This document shows positions 39,101 to 51,100 of a DNA stretch of 64,000 nt, one piece after another. Position numbers and translations under genes: made by a program. The first letter of the stretch is position 1. Every line of letters begins with the position of its first letter. Below the pieces are notes generated by a model. That model ran no database searches. It saw only the letters and a program-made list of their open reading frames with translations, and was not told the origin of the DNA. Source of the DNA: VAZQ01 sp045811525 (GTDB lineage: Bacteria; Pseudomonadota; Alphaproteobacteria; Rhizobiales; Xanthobacteraceae); assembly GCA_045811525.1 (NCBI GenBank), contig JBJMTV010000030.1, forward strand, positions 248,001 to 312,000. The letters run 5' to 3'.

Positions 39101-42100
39101 TGTGGATCGAGGCTGATGGCGGGGGCGGTGCAAGGCCGCGCGGCAATGGCCGGCCAGTCCGCATCCAATTGCACGGTCTCCGCTCGAGGCGCAGCAACCC
39201 GCTCATACAATGTGGAGCGGGTGAGCAGGACCGGCGCCCGGGCGTCCGCGAGCATGAAGGCCAGCCGCTCGGAAGGATAGTTTGGGTCGAGCGGCAGAAA
39301 AGCACCACCGGCCTTGAGAACGCCGAGCATTCCGGTGAGCATCTCGAACGAACGCTCGACGAGCAAGCCGACGACGACGTCGGGGCCGACCCCGAGTGCA
39401 CGCAAATGATGCGCGAGTTGATTGGCTCGACCGTCGAGCTCGGCATACGTGATCTGGTCCTTGCCGAGGATTGCAGCTGGCATGGACCGACATTTCGCGG
39501 CTCGTGCGGCAATGAGCTCCGGTAGCGTGTCCGGCGCCACAGCGCGCGAACTCGCGTTCCAGTCGAAAAGTATGGTCCGACGCTCGGTTGGTGCCAGGAT
39601 TTCCACGCTTCCCAGCGGCCGCTCGGGATGGCCAACCACGTCTGCGAGCACGGCGACTAGTCGCGCGGAAAGGGTCTCCATGGACGCGCGATCGAACAGA
39701 TCGGTGGCGTACTCGAGGCTGCCAGCGATGCCCAGCGGAGTATTGTCGGGGCCACGCTGCTCGGCGAGCCGGAAGGTGAGGTCGAACTTGGCCGCCGCTG
39801 TGTTTACCGGCTCGAACTGTGCCGTGAGATCCGGCAGCTCGGATAGGCCCAATGCGGTGTTGTCGCTTTGCAGCACCAGCATGACTTGAAACAAAGGATG
39901 TCGGGCGAGGGATCGAGCGGGGTTGACCAGCTCAACCAGGCGTTCGAACGGCAACTCCTGATGATTATAGGCGGCGAGATTGCCCGTGCGCACGCGCGCG
40001 ACGAGATCGCGGAAGCTTGGATTGCCCGATGTGTCGGTTCGCAACACCAGCGTGTTGACAAAGAACCCTACGAGCTCATCGAGTGCGGCGTCGCTGCGCC
40101 CGGCCACCGGGCTGCCGATCGTAATGTCGTGCCCCGCTCCGAGACGCGCGAGCAGGGCTGCCAGCGCGGCCTGCAGCACCATGAACAAGCTGGCACCCTC
40201 GGTGCGCGCGAGCACGAGCAAATCGGAGTGCACTTCCGGAGGGATGGTAAAGCCGAGATTGTCCCCGCGATGACTTGCCACTGGCGGACGAGGCCGGTCG
40301 CTCGGAAGCTGGATCTGCTCCGGCAGCCCCTGCAACGCAGTGGTCCAGAATGCCACCTGCTTGGCGATGGTGCTGTGCGGATCCGATTCTTCTCCGAGAA
40401 GCTCATGCTGCCAAAGGGTGTAGTCCACATATTGCACCGGCAGGGGAGGCAGCTCCGGGGTCCGCCCTCCTCGGCGCGCCGCATATGCGCGCGCGAGGTC
40501 GCGGGCCAACGGTCCCAGCGACCAGCCATCCGCGGCGATGTGATGGATCAGTAACAGCAGAACGTGCTCGCTTGCGCCGAGCGCAAACAAACGGGCGCGC
40601 AGCGGCAGCTCGGCGGCAAGATCGAAGGGCTCTTGGGCTGCATTGGCGAGCGCCTGGGCGAGCGCGCTTTGATCGAGCTTGGTGACGGGCAGCTGCGGCC
40701 GAGCTTCCCTGGGCTCGAGGATGTGTTGGCGCGGCTGTCCGGCCGTATCCGGAAATATCGTTCGCAAGCTCTCGTGCCGTGCGACCACGTCCGCGAGCGC
40801 GTGCCCGAGCGCCGAGCGGTCCAGTGCGCCGGAAAGCCGCACTGCCAACGGGATTATGTAGGTGGCGCTGTGCCCTTCCAGACGATCGAGGAACCAGAGC
40901 CTGCGCTGAGCAAAGGACAAGGGGATCTCGGCTGGCCTTGCTCTGCGACGCACGGGCGCGAGTGCGCGGCCATTGTCGTCGAGACGCTGCGCCAACGCAG
41001 CGACCGTCGGTGCCTCAAACAGACTGCCGATTGAGATCTCGGCTTGGAAAACCGCGCGGATGCGGCTGATCAGCCGCATCGCAGACAACGAGTGCCCGCC
41101 GAGCTCGAAGAAGTTGTCGTCGATACCCACCGTGGCGAGTGCAAGTACCTCTGCAAAAAGTGCGCACAGCACTTCTTCCTGCGGCGTGCGCGGCGCACGC
41201 GCCCCAGCGCGCGCGATTTCGGGGCCGGGCAAAGCCTTGTAGTCGAGCTTGCCATTCGTCGTGAGGGGCAGGCGGTCGAGCACGACAAACGCGCTGGGAA
41301 GCATGTAAGTTGGAAGAGTCTTCGCGAGGTAAGCGCGCAAAGCGGACGCGCCGGGGACCGGGCTTGCGAGCGCGACCAGATACGCGGTCAAAATCTTTTC
41401 GCCGCGATGCTCGCGAGCGATCACCAGGACTTGGGCGATTGCTGGATGTCGGGCGAGCACGGCCTCGATTTCGCCAGGCTCGATGCGGAAGCCGCGAAGC
41501 TTCAGCTGGCTATCAGTGCGGCCGACAAAATCGATGATCCCCTCCTCACGCCAGCGGCCCAGGTCTCCGGTGCGATACATGCGGCTTCCCGGCGCACCGA
41601 ACGGGTTCGCAACAAAACGCTCCGCGGTCAGTGCGGCGCCGCGGAGATAGCCGCGCGCCAACCCTGCTCCGGAGATATAGAGCTCACCGGTCACTCCCGG
41701 CGGGACCGGCTGAAGGCCCGCATCGAGCACGAAGACCTGAGTGTTGGCTATCGGCCTGCCGATCGGAGGGACGCTGTCGCCCGTGTGTGGATCACTCATG
41801 GTTGCGCAGACCGTCGTTTCCGTCGGGCCATACGCATTGATCAAGCGCCGGCCGTTTGACCAACGCGCCGCTACCTCAGCCGAGCATGCTTCACCCGCAA
41901 CGATCAGGGTCTGGAGTGGCACGTCCTCGGCAAGTGAGGAGAGGAGTGCCGGCGGCAGGGTTGCGTGGGTCGCGCGTCTGTCCCGCAGCAGCTGTCCCAG
42001 CGCCTCTCCGCTCCGCTCGTGATCGGTAGCCAGCAGCACCGCGGCCCCAGCCGTCAGCGGTGCGATCAACTCCCAGAGCGCCGCATCGAAGCTCAGCGGA

Positions 42101-45100
42101 GCAAACAGCAGCACCCGCGATTGCCGCGTCATCCCGGAGCGCTCGATCTGCGCATAGGCCAGGTTGGGGATGCCGTGATGTGTCACGGCTACTCCCTTTG
42201 GGGCACCGGTAGACCCCGAGGTGTAGATGACATAAGCGAGATTGTGCGGCTCGATGCTGAGCGGCGGTGCGGACGCGGGGTATGCCGCGATGCGCGGCCA
42301 ATCGGCATCCAAACGAACCACCTGCTGTCCGTGCAGGGGTAGGCGCGCCACGAGAGCGGCTTGCGTCACCAGGAGCACTACCTGCGCATCTGCCAGCATG
42401 AAGCCGAGTCGTTCGGCCGGCAGCTTAATGTCAAGGGGAAGATAAGCAGCCCCTGCTTTCAGGATACCGAGCACGCCTATTAGCATCCCGGCCGAGCGCT
42501 CGACGCAAAGTCCAATTACGGTGTCGGGCCCAGCGCCCAGTGAAACAAGGTGACGAGCGAGACGATTGGCGCCGCTTTCCAGCTCGCCAAAGGTGAGAGT
42601 CTCGTCACCGCAGATGACCGCCACGGCATTGGGCGCCTGCGCGGCCTGCGCGGAAAACAGCTCTGGAAAGCTTGTGAACGCAACGCCGGGTTGCGTGGCA
42701 TTCCACTCACGAACAATGGTGAGGCGCTCGGCGGCGCTCAACAGATCGAGTGTGCTGATCGACTGTTCGGGATGAGCGACCGCCGCGGCGAGCAGGCGCG
42801 TGAAACGAAGAACCAGGGCTTCCGCACTGGCGTGCTCGAATAGATCGGCAGCATATTCCAGACGACCCGATAGTCCTGCGAGCATCCCCTCTGGGGTGTG
42901 ACGCTCCGCGAAACTGAAGGTCAAGTCAAACTTCGCGTAGGCGGTCTCAAGCGGATGCAAACGCGTGTCGAGACCCGCGAAGGCGAAATCGACCTCGGCG
43001 GTGCTCTGCAACACCAGCAAGACCTGGAAGAGGGGGTGGCGAGCGAGTGAGCGCTGCGGCTTGAGCAGCTCGACGAGCCGCTCGAATGGCAGGTCCTGAT
43101 GACTATATGCCGCGATGTTGCTGGCACGGACCCGGTCCAGCAATATCCGAAAACTTGGATGTCCTGACGTGTCATTGCGCAGGACTAGCGTATTGACGAA
43201 GAAACCAATGAGTTCGTCGAGCGCGCTGTCTGTCCGGCCGGCAATGGGGCTGCCGATCGGGATGTCGTCGCCTGCGCCCAATCGCGTGAGGAGGGCAGCG
43301 AGGGCCGCCTGAAGCACCATGAAAAAGCTGGCGCCGCTCGCTCGGGCGATTTCGGTCACCGCCTTGTGCAGCTGAGACTCGACCGTGAAGCTGATAGTGC
43401 CGCCGCGGTGGCTTGCGACCGTCGGTCGCGGACGACTGAAGGGCAGATCGATCTGTTCAGGGAGGTCCCTGAGCGCGTCCTTCCAGAAAGCAAGCTGCCG
43501 CGCGACGGCGCTCTGCGGGTTGGATTCCTCACCCAGACATCCGCGCTGCCATAACGTGTAATCCGCGTATTGGACAGGGAGCGGTGCGAAATCAGGTGCG
43601 CGTCCCTCGAGTCGGGAGGCATAGGCACTGGTAAGATCGCGCATCAGAGGCGGCAGCGAGCCTCCATCGCTGGCGATGTGGTGCAGCAGCAGCAGCAGGA
43701 TGTGCTCGTTGTTGCTGATACTGAAGAGATCCGCCCGCAAAGGCGGCTCGCTCGTCAGATCGAACCCATGCGCGATGGCCGCATTGAGGGCAGCGGGCAG
43801 CTCTGCCTCATTCACCACGCGCAGGTTGAGGTGCGGCCTTGCCGCCGCAGACTCCAGGATCAGCTGCTCTGGCACTCCTAACGCGTCCGGCAAAATGGTG
43901 CGTAGCGCCTCGTGTCGCTCCACCACGTCGGCGAGCGCGTCTTCCAGCGCCGCACGATCGAGCGGGCCAGTAAGGCGGACTGCGAGCGGGATGGTGTAGG
44001 TGCCGCCCCGTCCTTGCAATCGATCCAGGAACCACAGGCGTTGCTGTGCAAATGAGAGTGGGATGTGCGCGGACCGCTCTGCCGGCCGCAAGGGCTGCTG
44101 CGCCGCTTGCGCGTCGCGCAAGGCTGCCGACAGGGCGGCAATAGAAGGCGCCTCGAAGAGACTCCTGATCGGAAGCTCGGCATTGAAGCTCGCGCGAACC
44201 CGGCTGATCAGGCGCGCGGCGAGGAGTGAGTGTCCACCGAGCTTGAAGAAATCATCGTCGATGCTGACGTGAGGGAGCCCGAGCACCTCGGCGAAGAGGC
44301 TACACAGCAGCTCCTCGCTCGGGTTGCGCGGGCTCCGCCCGGCCGCTCTCAACGCTGTGTCTGGCGCCGGGAGGGCGGCGCGGTCGAGCTTCCCATTGGC
44401 GGTCAGCGGGAGCCGATCGAGAACGACAAACGCGGCAGGCACCATGTAGTCGGGCAGACTCAGCCCGACATGAGCTTGCAACGTTGCCACGTCCGGCGCT
44501 TGGCCGCTCTTGGTCACCACGTAGGCGACGAGGCGCTTGTCGCCTGGCTGGTCCTCGCGGGCAATGACGGCGGCGCGCGCAATCGCGGGGTGCTGCACGA
44601 GTGCCGCCTCGATTTCCCCTGGCTCAACCCGAAAGCCGCGCACTTTCAGCTGCGCATCACTACGTCCAAGAAACTCGAGCACGCCGTCGCTCCGCCAGCG
44701 AACCAGGTCACCGGTGCGGTACATTCGCTTTCCGGGAGCGCCGAACGGATCGGCCACGAAGCGCTCCGCAGTCAGTGCGCCGCGACCGAGATAGCCGCGC
44801 GCCACTCCGGCGCCCGCTATGTAGAGCTCGCCCAGGACTGCCGGTGGAACCGGCTGCAGGTTGTTATCGAGGACGTAGACCTCGGTATTCCAGATCGGCC
44901 TGCCGATCGGCATCGTGCCGTGGCCGGGCTCGCGCGCATGCACCTCGAAGCTAGTGCTGCCGCAGGTGGTCTCGGTCGGACCGTAGTGGATGATGATACG
45001 GCTCTGCGGCAGATGGCGTCGCCAGGGAGCGACGTGCATCCCGCTGACGCTCTCGCCGCCTACGACGATGCAATGCGTAAGCCCGGCAAGTGCTTGAATG

Positions 45101-48100
45101 GCCGCCGAGTGGTTGAGCATGTCCAGGTGCGAAGGCGTAAGCTTGAGCAGGCTGAAGTTGCCGCTCTTGCCGTAACGCTTTGCCATCAGCTCGAACTCGT
45201 CTTGCTCGTGCGGCAGCACGACCACCTTGCCGGTGAAGAGCGGCGGGAACAGCGCCGTCACCGTTGCGTCGAACGCCAGCGCATTGAGGATTGGGGCTCC
45301 GACACCCGCACTCAAGTTGCAGGTCGCGATGGCCCAGGCGGTGTAGTTGGCAACAGCGGCATGGTCGACCACCACCCCTTTCGGTCGGCCCGTCGACCCC
45401 GATGTGTAGATCACGTAGGCCGGATGGTGCGGATCGAGAGCGACTTTAGGCGGCAATGAAGGCTGATTGGCAATGGCCGGCCAGTCGCTGTCGAGACAGA
45501 CGACGCGGGCAGTGAGCGACGGCAGTCGGTCGCGCAGGGCTGCTTGCGTGAGCAGCACCGGTGCGCGCGCATCCTCCAGCATGAAGGCGAGGCGCTCGCG
45601 CGGATAGTCCGGATCAAGCGGCAGGTAAGCGGCACCTGCTTTCAGCACTCCGAGCACGCCAATCACCATTTCCAGGGATCGCGCGACACACAGTGCAACG
45701 ATCACCTCGGGCCCGATGCCGAGAGCTTGCAGGTATTGCGCAAGCTGATTGGCGCGGGCGTCGAGCTCCCGGTAGGTGAGAATCTGGTTTTCGAAAACGA
45801 CCGCCGTCGCCTGCGGTGTACGGACGGCCTGCCGCGCGAAAAGGGCCGTCAATGTAGTGGCCGGAAGGGAGTGTGACGTCGCATTCCAGTCATGCAGGAT
45901 GGTGCGACGCTCCTCGACACCGAGTATGGGGAGCCTGCCAATGGCACGATCCGGCTCAGCCACCGCAGCGGCAAGCAGCCGCGTGAAACGCTGCGCCATG
46001 AGCTCTGCGCTGTCGGCATTGAAAAGATCGGTGGCATAGTCGAGCACCGCCTCGATGCCGTTCGGCGCGCCATCCACCTCTGCAAAACGCTCGACCAATC
46101 CCAAGGACAGGTCGTGCTTGATGTGTGCGCTCTCGAGCGGCTCGAGGCGAGCATCGAGGCCGGGGAGCTGCGTGAAGCTGACCGGCTCATTGTTCTGCAG
46201 CACCAGCATCACCTGGAACAGCGGATGCCGTGCCAGTGAGCGTGGCGGGTTGAGCACCTCGACCAGTCGCTCGAACGGCAGGTCCTGGTGCGCATAGGCC
46301 GCGAGATTGCCGCTGCGCACCCGCTCGATCAGCTCAGCAAAGCTCGGATCGCCAGAAGTATCGGTGCGCAGCACCAGCGTGTTGATGAACAGCCCCACAA
46401 GCTCGTCGAGCGCGCTGTCCGTGCGCCCCGCAATCGGGCTGCCAATCGGGATGTCATCGCCAGCGCCCAGCCGCGACAGCAAGGTCGCAAGCCCCGCCTG
46501 CAGCACCATGAACAGGCTCGCTCCGCGCAGCCGCGCAAGCGCAACCAGCTCCCGGTGCAGCTCTGCAGGCACCGTGAACCGCACACTCGCGCCCCGGTGG
46601 CTCGCAACCGCAGGCCGCGGCCGATCGCTCGGCAGCTCAATTTGGTCCGGCAATCCGGCAAGCCGCTCGCGCCAGAACGCAAGCTGGCGCGCAATCGCGC
46701 TCGCCGGATCCTCCTCCGACCCGAGCAGCGCATGCTGCCACAGCGTGTAGTCGGCATATTGCACCGCCAGGGGCGGAAGCTCGGCCGCTCGCCCGCTGCA
46801 GCGCGCCGCATAGGCATGACAGAGATCGCGCGCCAGCGGCGCCAGCGACCAGCCGTCGGCGGCAATATGGTGCAACACCAACAGCAGCACATGCTCGTGC
46901 TCGCCAAGCTCAAACAATGCCGCCCGCAGCGGCGGCTCAGCCGCGAGATCAAAACCGGCTTGTGCCGCCCGCGCGAGTGCCTGGCCCAGCTCCGCCTCGC
47001 TGACGGTCTCGATGCCGAGCCGCGGCCGCGCTGCCAAAGCGGCCAGGATTTCCTGGCGCGGCACCCCCAGCCGGTCGGGAAAGATCGTGCGCAGGCTCTC
47101 GTGCCGCGCCACAAGGTCGCCAAGCGCCGCCTCCAGCGCAGCGCGATCAAGCGGGCCCGTGAGCCGCACCGCCAGCGGGATCGTATAGGTCGCGCTGCGG
47201 CTTTCCAGCCGGTCCAGGAACCAGAGCCGGCGCTGCGCAAAGGACAGCGGAATCTCCGCCGGACGCTCGAGCGGGCGCAATGGCGGCCGCGCGGCTTCTC
47301 CCTCCCGCAGCCGCTCGCCCAGCGCCGCGACGCTCGGCGCCTCGAACAAAGTGCGGATCGCCAGCTCCACATCCAACGCAGTGCGGATGCGGCTGATCAG
47401 CCGCGTCGCCAAGAGCGAGTGGCCACCCAGGGCAAAGAAGTCTTCATCAATGCCCACCCGCGCCAGCCCCAGCACCTCAGCAAACAGTGCGCACAGGAGC
47501 TCCTCTTGTGCGGTGCGCGGCCCGCGCCAAGGAGCCTGGCTCACCTCTGGCGCAGGCAGCGCCTTGCGATCGAGCTTGCCGTTCACCGTCAGCGGCAGCC
47601 GCTCGAGCGCCACGAACGCCGCGGGCACCATGTAGTCCGGCAGGCTTGCCGAGAGGTGCGCGCGCAAGGCCGTCGCATCAACCGCCGCGCCTGCGCGTGC
47701 CACCACATAGGCGGCGAGAGAAAGCTCGCCCAGCGCGTCCGCGCCCGCCATCACCGCCGCTTGCGCCACGCTCGCATGCCGCGTCAGCGCCGCCTCGATC
47801 TCGCCCGGCTCGATGCGGAAACCGCGCAGCTTGATCTGCGTATCGGCACGTCCAAGGAATTCGAGGACGCCGTCGGCAGACCAGCGCGCCAGGTCGCCGG
47901 TGCGATACATGCGGCTGCCGGCCCGACCGAACGGATCCGCCACAAAGCGCTCAGCCGTCAGGGCAAAACGGCCGAGATAGCCGCGCGCCACGCCCGCGCC
48001 GCCGACATAAAGCTCACCCGCCACCCCAACCGGCACCGGCTGCAAGCCGCTGTCGAGCAGGTAAACGCGTAAATCGGGCAAGCCCCGGCCAACCAGGCTC

Positions 48101-51100
48101 CCTGGTTTCTCCACACAATGGGCCTGCTCGAGGGGCAAGTGGCTGACATGCACGGTCGCTTCGGTGATGCCGTACATGTTGACGAGGCGAGGGGAGTTCT
48201 CAGCGCGCACTTCGTACCACGGCGCAAGTCTGCTCAGCTCGAGTGCCTCACCGCCAAACACGACGTAGCGCAGCGAGAGCCGCGGCCCAAGCTCGGGGTT
48301 GGCGATCTCCGCCTGCATCAATTGGTAGAATGCAGACGGCGTCTGACTGAGAACGGTGACGCGCTCGCGGACCAGCAGCCGGAGAAAGTCGTCCGGCGCG
48401 CGGCTCGTCAGATAAGGTACGACGACGACGCGGCCGCCGTATAATAGCGCTCCCCAAATCTCCCACACAGAGAAGTCGAAGGCGACGGAGTGAAATAGCG
48501 TCCAGACGTCCTGTGCGCTGAAATCAAACAGCCGTTCCGTCGCCGCGAACAGGCGCGCCACGTTCGCATGGCTTACGCCAACTCCTTTCGGCAGACCGGT
48601 CGATCCTGACGTGTAAATGATGTACGCCGTATTCTCCGGATCAAGCCCGCCTACGGGCGCAGTACCAGGCTGTGTCGCGATCGCATCTGCATCCGTTTCC
48701 AGGCAGACGATGCGTGCGACAGTTGCGGGAAGCCCGTCCCGCAGCGCCGAGGTCGTGACGATCACTGACGCGCGGGCATCCTCGAGCATGAAACTCAGTC
48801 GCTCGGCGGGGTAGTCTGGATCGAGGGGCAGGTAGGCGCCACCGGCTTTGAGGATGCCAAGTATACTGATGAGCATCTCGATGGAGCGCTCGACGCAGAG
48901 CCCCACCACTGCTTCGGGGCGGACGCCGAGTTGTCGTAGATGCTGCGCAAGCCTGCTTGAGGCGGCATCGAGCTCGCGATAGGTCAGCGTCCGTTCCCCC
49001 GAGACCACGGCAACTGCATCGTCCCTGCGAGCAACCTCATTCGCGAACAATTCGGTCAAGGTGGCTGAAGCCAACCCTGCTGGCGGGCCATTCCACTCCT
49101 GCAGAATGAGCTCCCGCTCCGCTGAGCTCAGCAGGTCGACGCAACTGAGCGGACGCGCGGCATGAGAAAGTGCTGCGTTCAAAAGCCGGAGCAGCCTGCT
49201 TGCGATCCCCGCGACAGTGCCCTGCTCGAACAGGTCGGTGGCATATTCCAGCGTCCCGAGCAGTCCTGCCGGCGAGCCATCCGCTCCATGCTGCTCGATG
49301 AAGTTGAAGGACAGGTCGAACTTGGCGCTGGCCACCGCCACGGTTTCGGTGCGCGCGGTTAACCCGGGCAGACCTGAGAAACTCGCCAGCGGCGTATTCT
49401 GCAGAACGAGCAGCACCTGGAACAAAGGATGCCGTCCCAGCGAGCGCTGCGGATTGAGCTCCTCCACGAGACGCTCGAACGGCAGCTCCTGGTGCGCGTA
49501 AGCGGCAAGATTGCTCGCGCGAACGCGGGCGATGAGATCGCGATAGCTGGGATTCCCGGAAGTATTCGTTCGCAGTACCAGCGTGTTCACAAAAAATCCG
49601 ACGAGGTTGTTGAGCGCGCTCTCGTTGCGCCCGGCAACCGGAGTACCGATGGGGATATCCTCGCCCGCGCCTAGACGCGTGAGCAACGCGGCGAGTGCCG
49701 CGTGCAGCAGCATGAACACGCTGGCGCTGCTCTCGTGTGCCAAGCTTACGAGAGCGCGGTGAAGCTGCGCATCGATCGCGAACTCCAATGTGGCCCCAGC
49801 GTGGCTCGCGACGGCAGGGCGCACGCGATCGGTCGGCAGCTCAATTTGGTCGGGAAGACCCTGCAGCGCCTGACGCCAGAAGGCGAGCTGGCGGGCAATC
49901 AGGCTGCCAGGATCGCTTTCTTCGCCGCAGACCGCATGCTGCCAAAGCGCATAGTCTGCATATTGCACGGGCAGGCCGGCGAAATCGGCGGGGCCACCCT
50001 TAATCCGCGCTGCATAGGCCTTACAGAGATCATGCGCCAAAGGCGCGAGTGACCAGCCGTCGCAAGCAATGTGATGCAGCAAAAGGAGCAGCACATGCTC
50101 GCGCTCGCCGAGTACAAAGAGATGGACCTTGACCGGAAGCTCGGTGGCAAGATCGAACTCCTGCCGCACCGCCCGCATAAGCGCGTCACGGAGCGACGCT
50201 TCCGTCACCTGCGTGATGGTGAGGAGAGGTGCGGCAGCCTCAACGATCAGCTGCTGCGGAACGCCGAGATGGTCCGGAAATAGAGTGCGGAGACTTTCGT
50301 GGCGCGCGACGATGTCACCGATTGCTGCCTCGAGGGCGGCATGATCGAGCTTCCCGGTCAGGCGCAGAGCCAGCGGGATTGTGTAGGTCGTCGCGCGGTC
50401 GTGCAGCCGGTCAAGAAACCAGAGCCTGCTTTGAGCATAGGAGAGTGGAATTTCGCTCGGCCGATCCGCTCGACGTAACGGTGGGAGCGGCACCTCGGCA
50501 TCATTCAGCCGTTCGACGATTGCTTCGACGGTCGGCGCCTCGAACACGGAGCCAATCGCGAGCTCGACACCGAGCATGCTGCGGATGCGGCTGATGAGCC
50601 GCATGGCCGAAAGCGAGTGCCCGCCCAGCTCGAAAAAGTTTTCGTCGATGCCGACGCGAGCGACACCCACCACCTCCGCGAACAGCGCGCACAATATCTC
50701 CTCACGCGGCGTTCGCGGGCCGCGTACCACGCTCGACGCCTCTGGCCGGGCTGGCAGCGCCTTGCGATCGAGCTTCCCGTTCGGGGTGAGCGGCAGACGC
50801 TCCAGCACGACGAAGACGGTCGGGATCATGTAGTCGGGAAGCCAGGCTGCAAGATACGTTCGCAGCTCTGAGGGATGGACAGCGTGGTCCTTCCTCGCGG
50901 CGACATAGGCGACGAGCCGCTTCTGCCCTGACAGGTCCTCGCGCGCGATCACGGCCGCCTGTGCCACGCTGGCGTGGCGCGTCAGCGCCGCCTCGACCTC
51001 ACCGAGCTCGATACGAAAGCCGCGCAACTTCACCTGCGTGTCGAGGCGACCCACGAACTCAAGCGCGCCATCGCTGCGCCAGCGCACCAAGTCGCCGGTA

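Noticed and set aside
46288..48072. A 594-residue open frame on the plus strand inside the NRPS gene
   Set aside because: It is the exact antisense register of the NRPS codons, is Arg/Ala/Gln-rich and has no recognisable domain. It is explained by absence of TTA, CTA and TCA codons in the sense strand.
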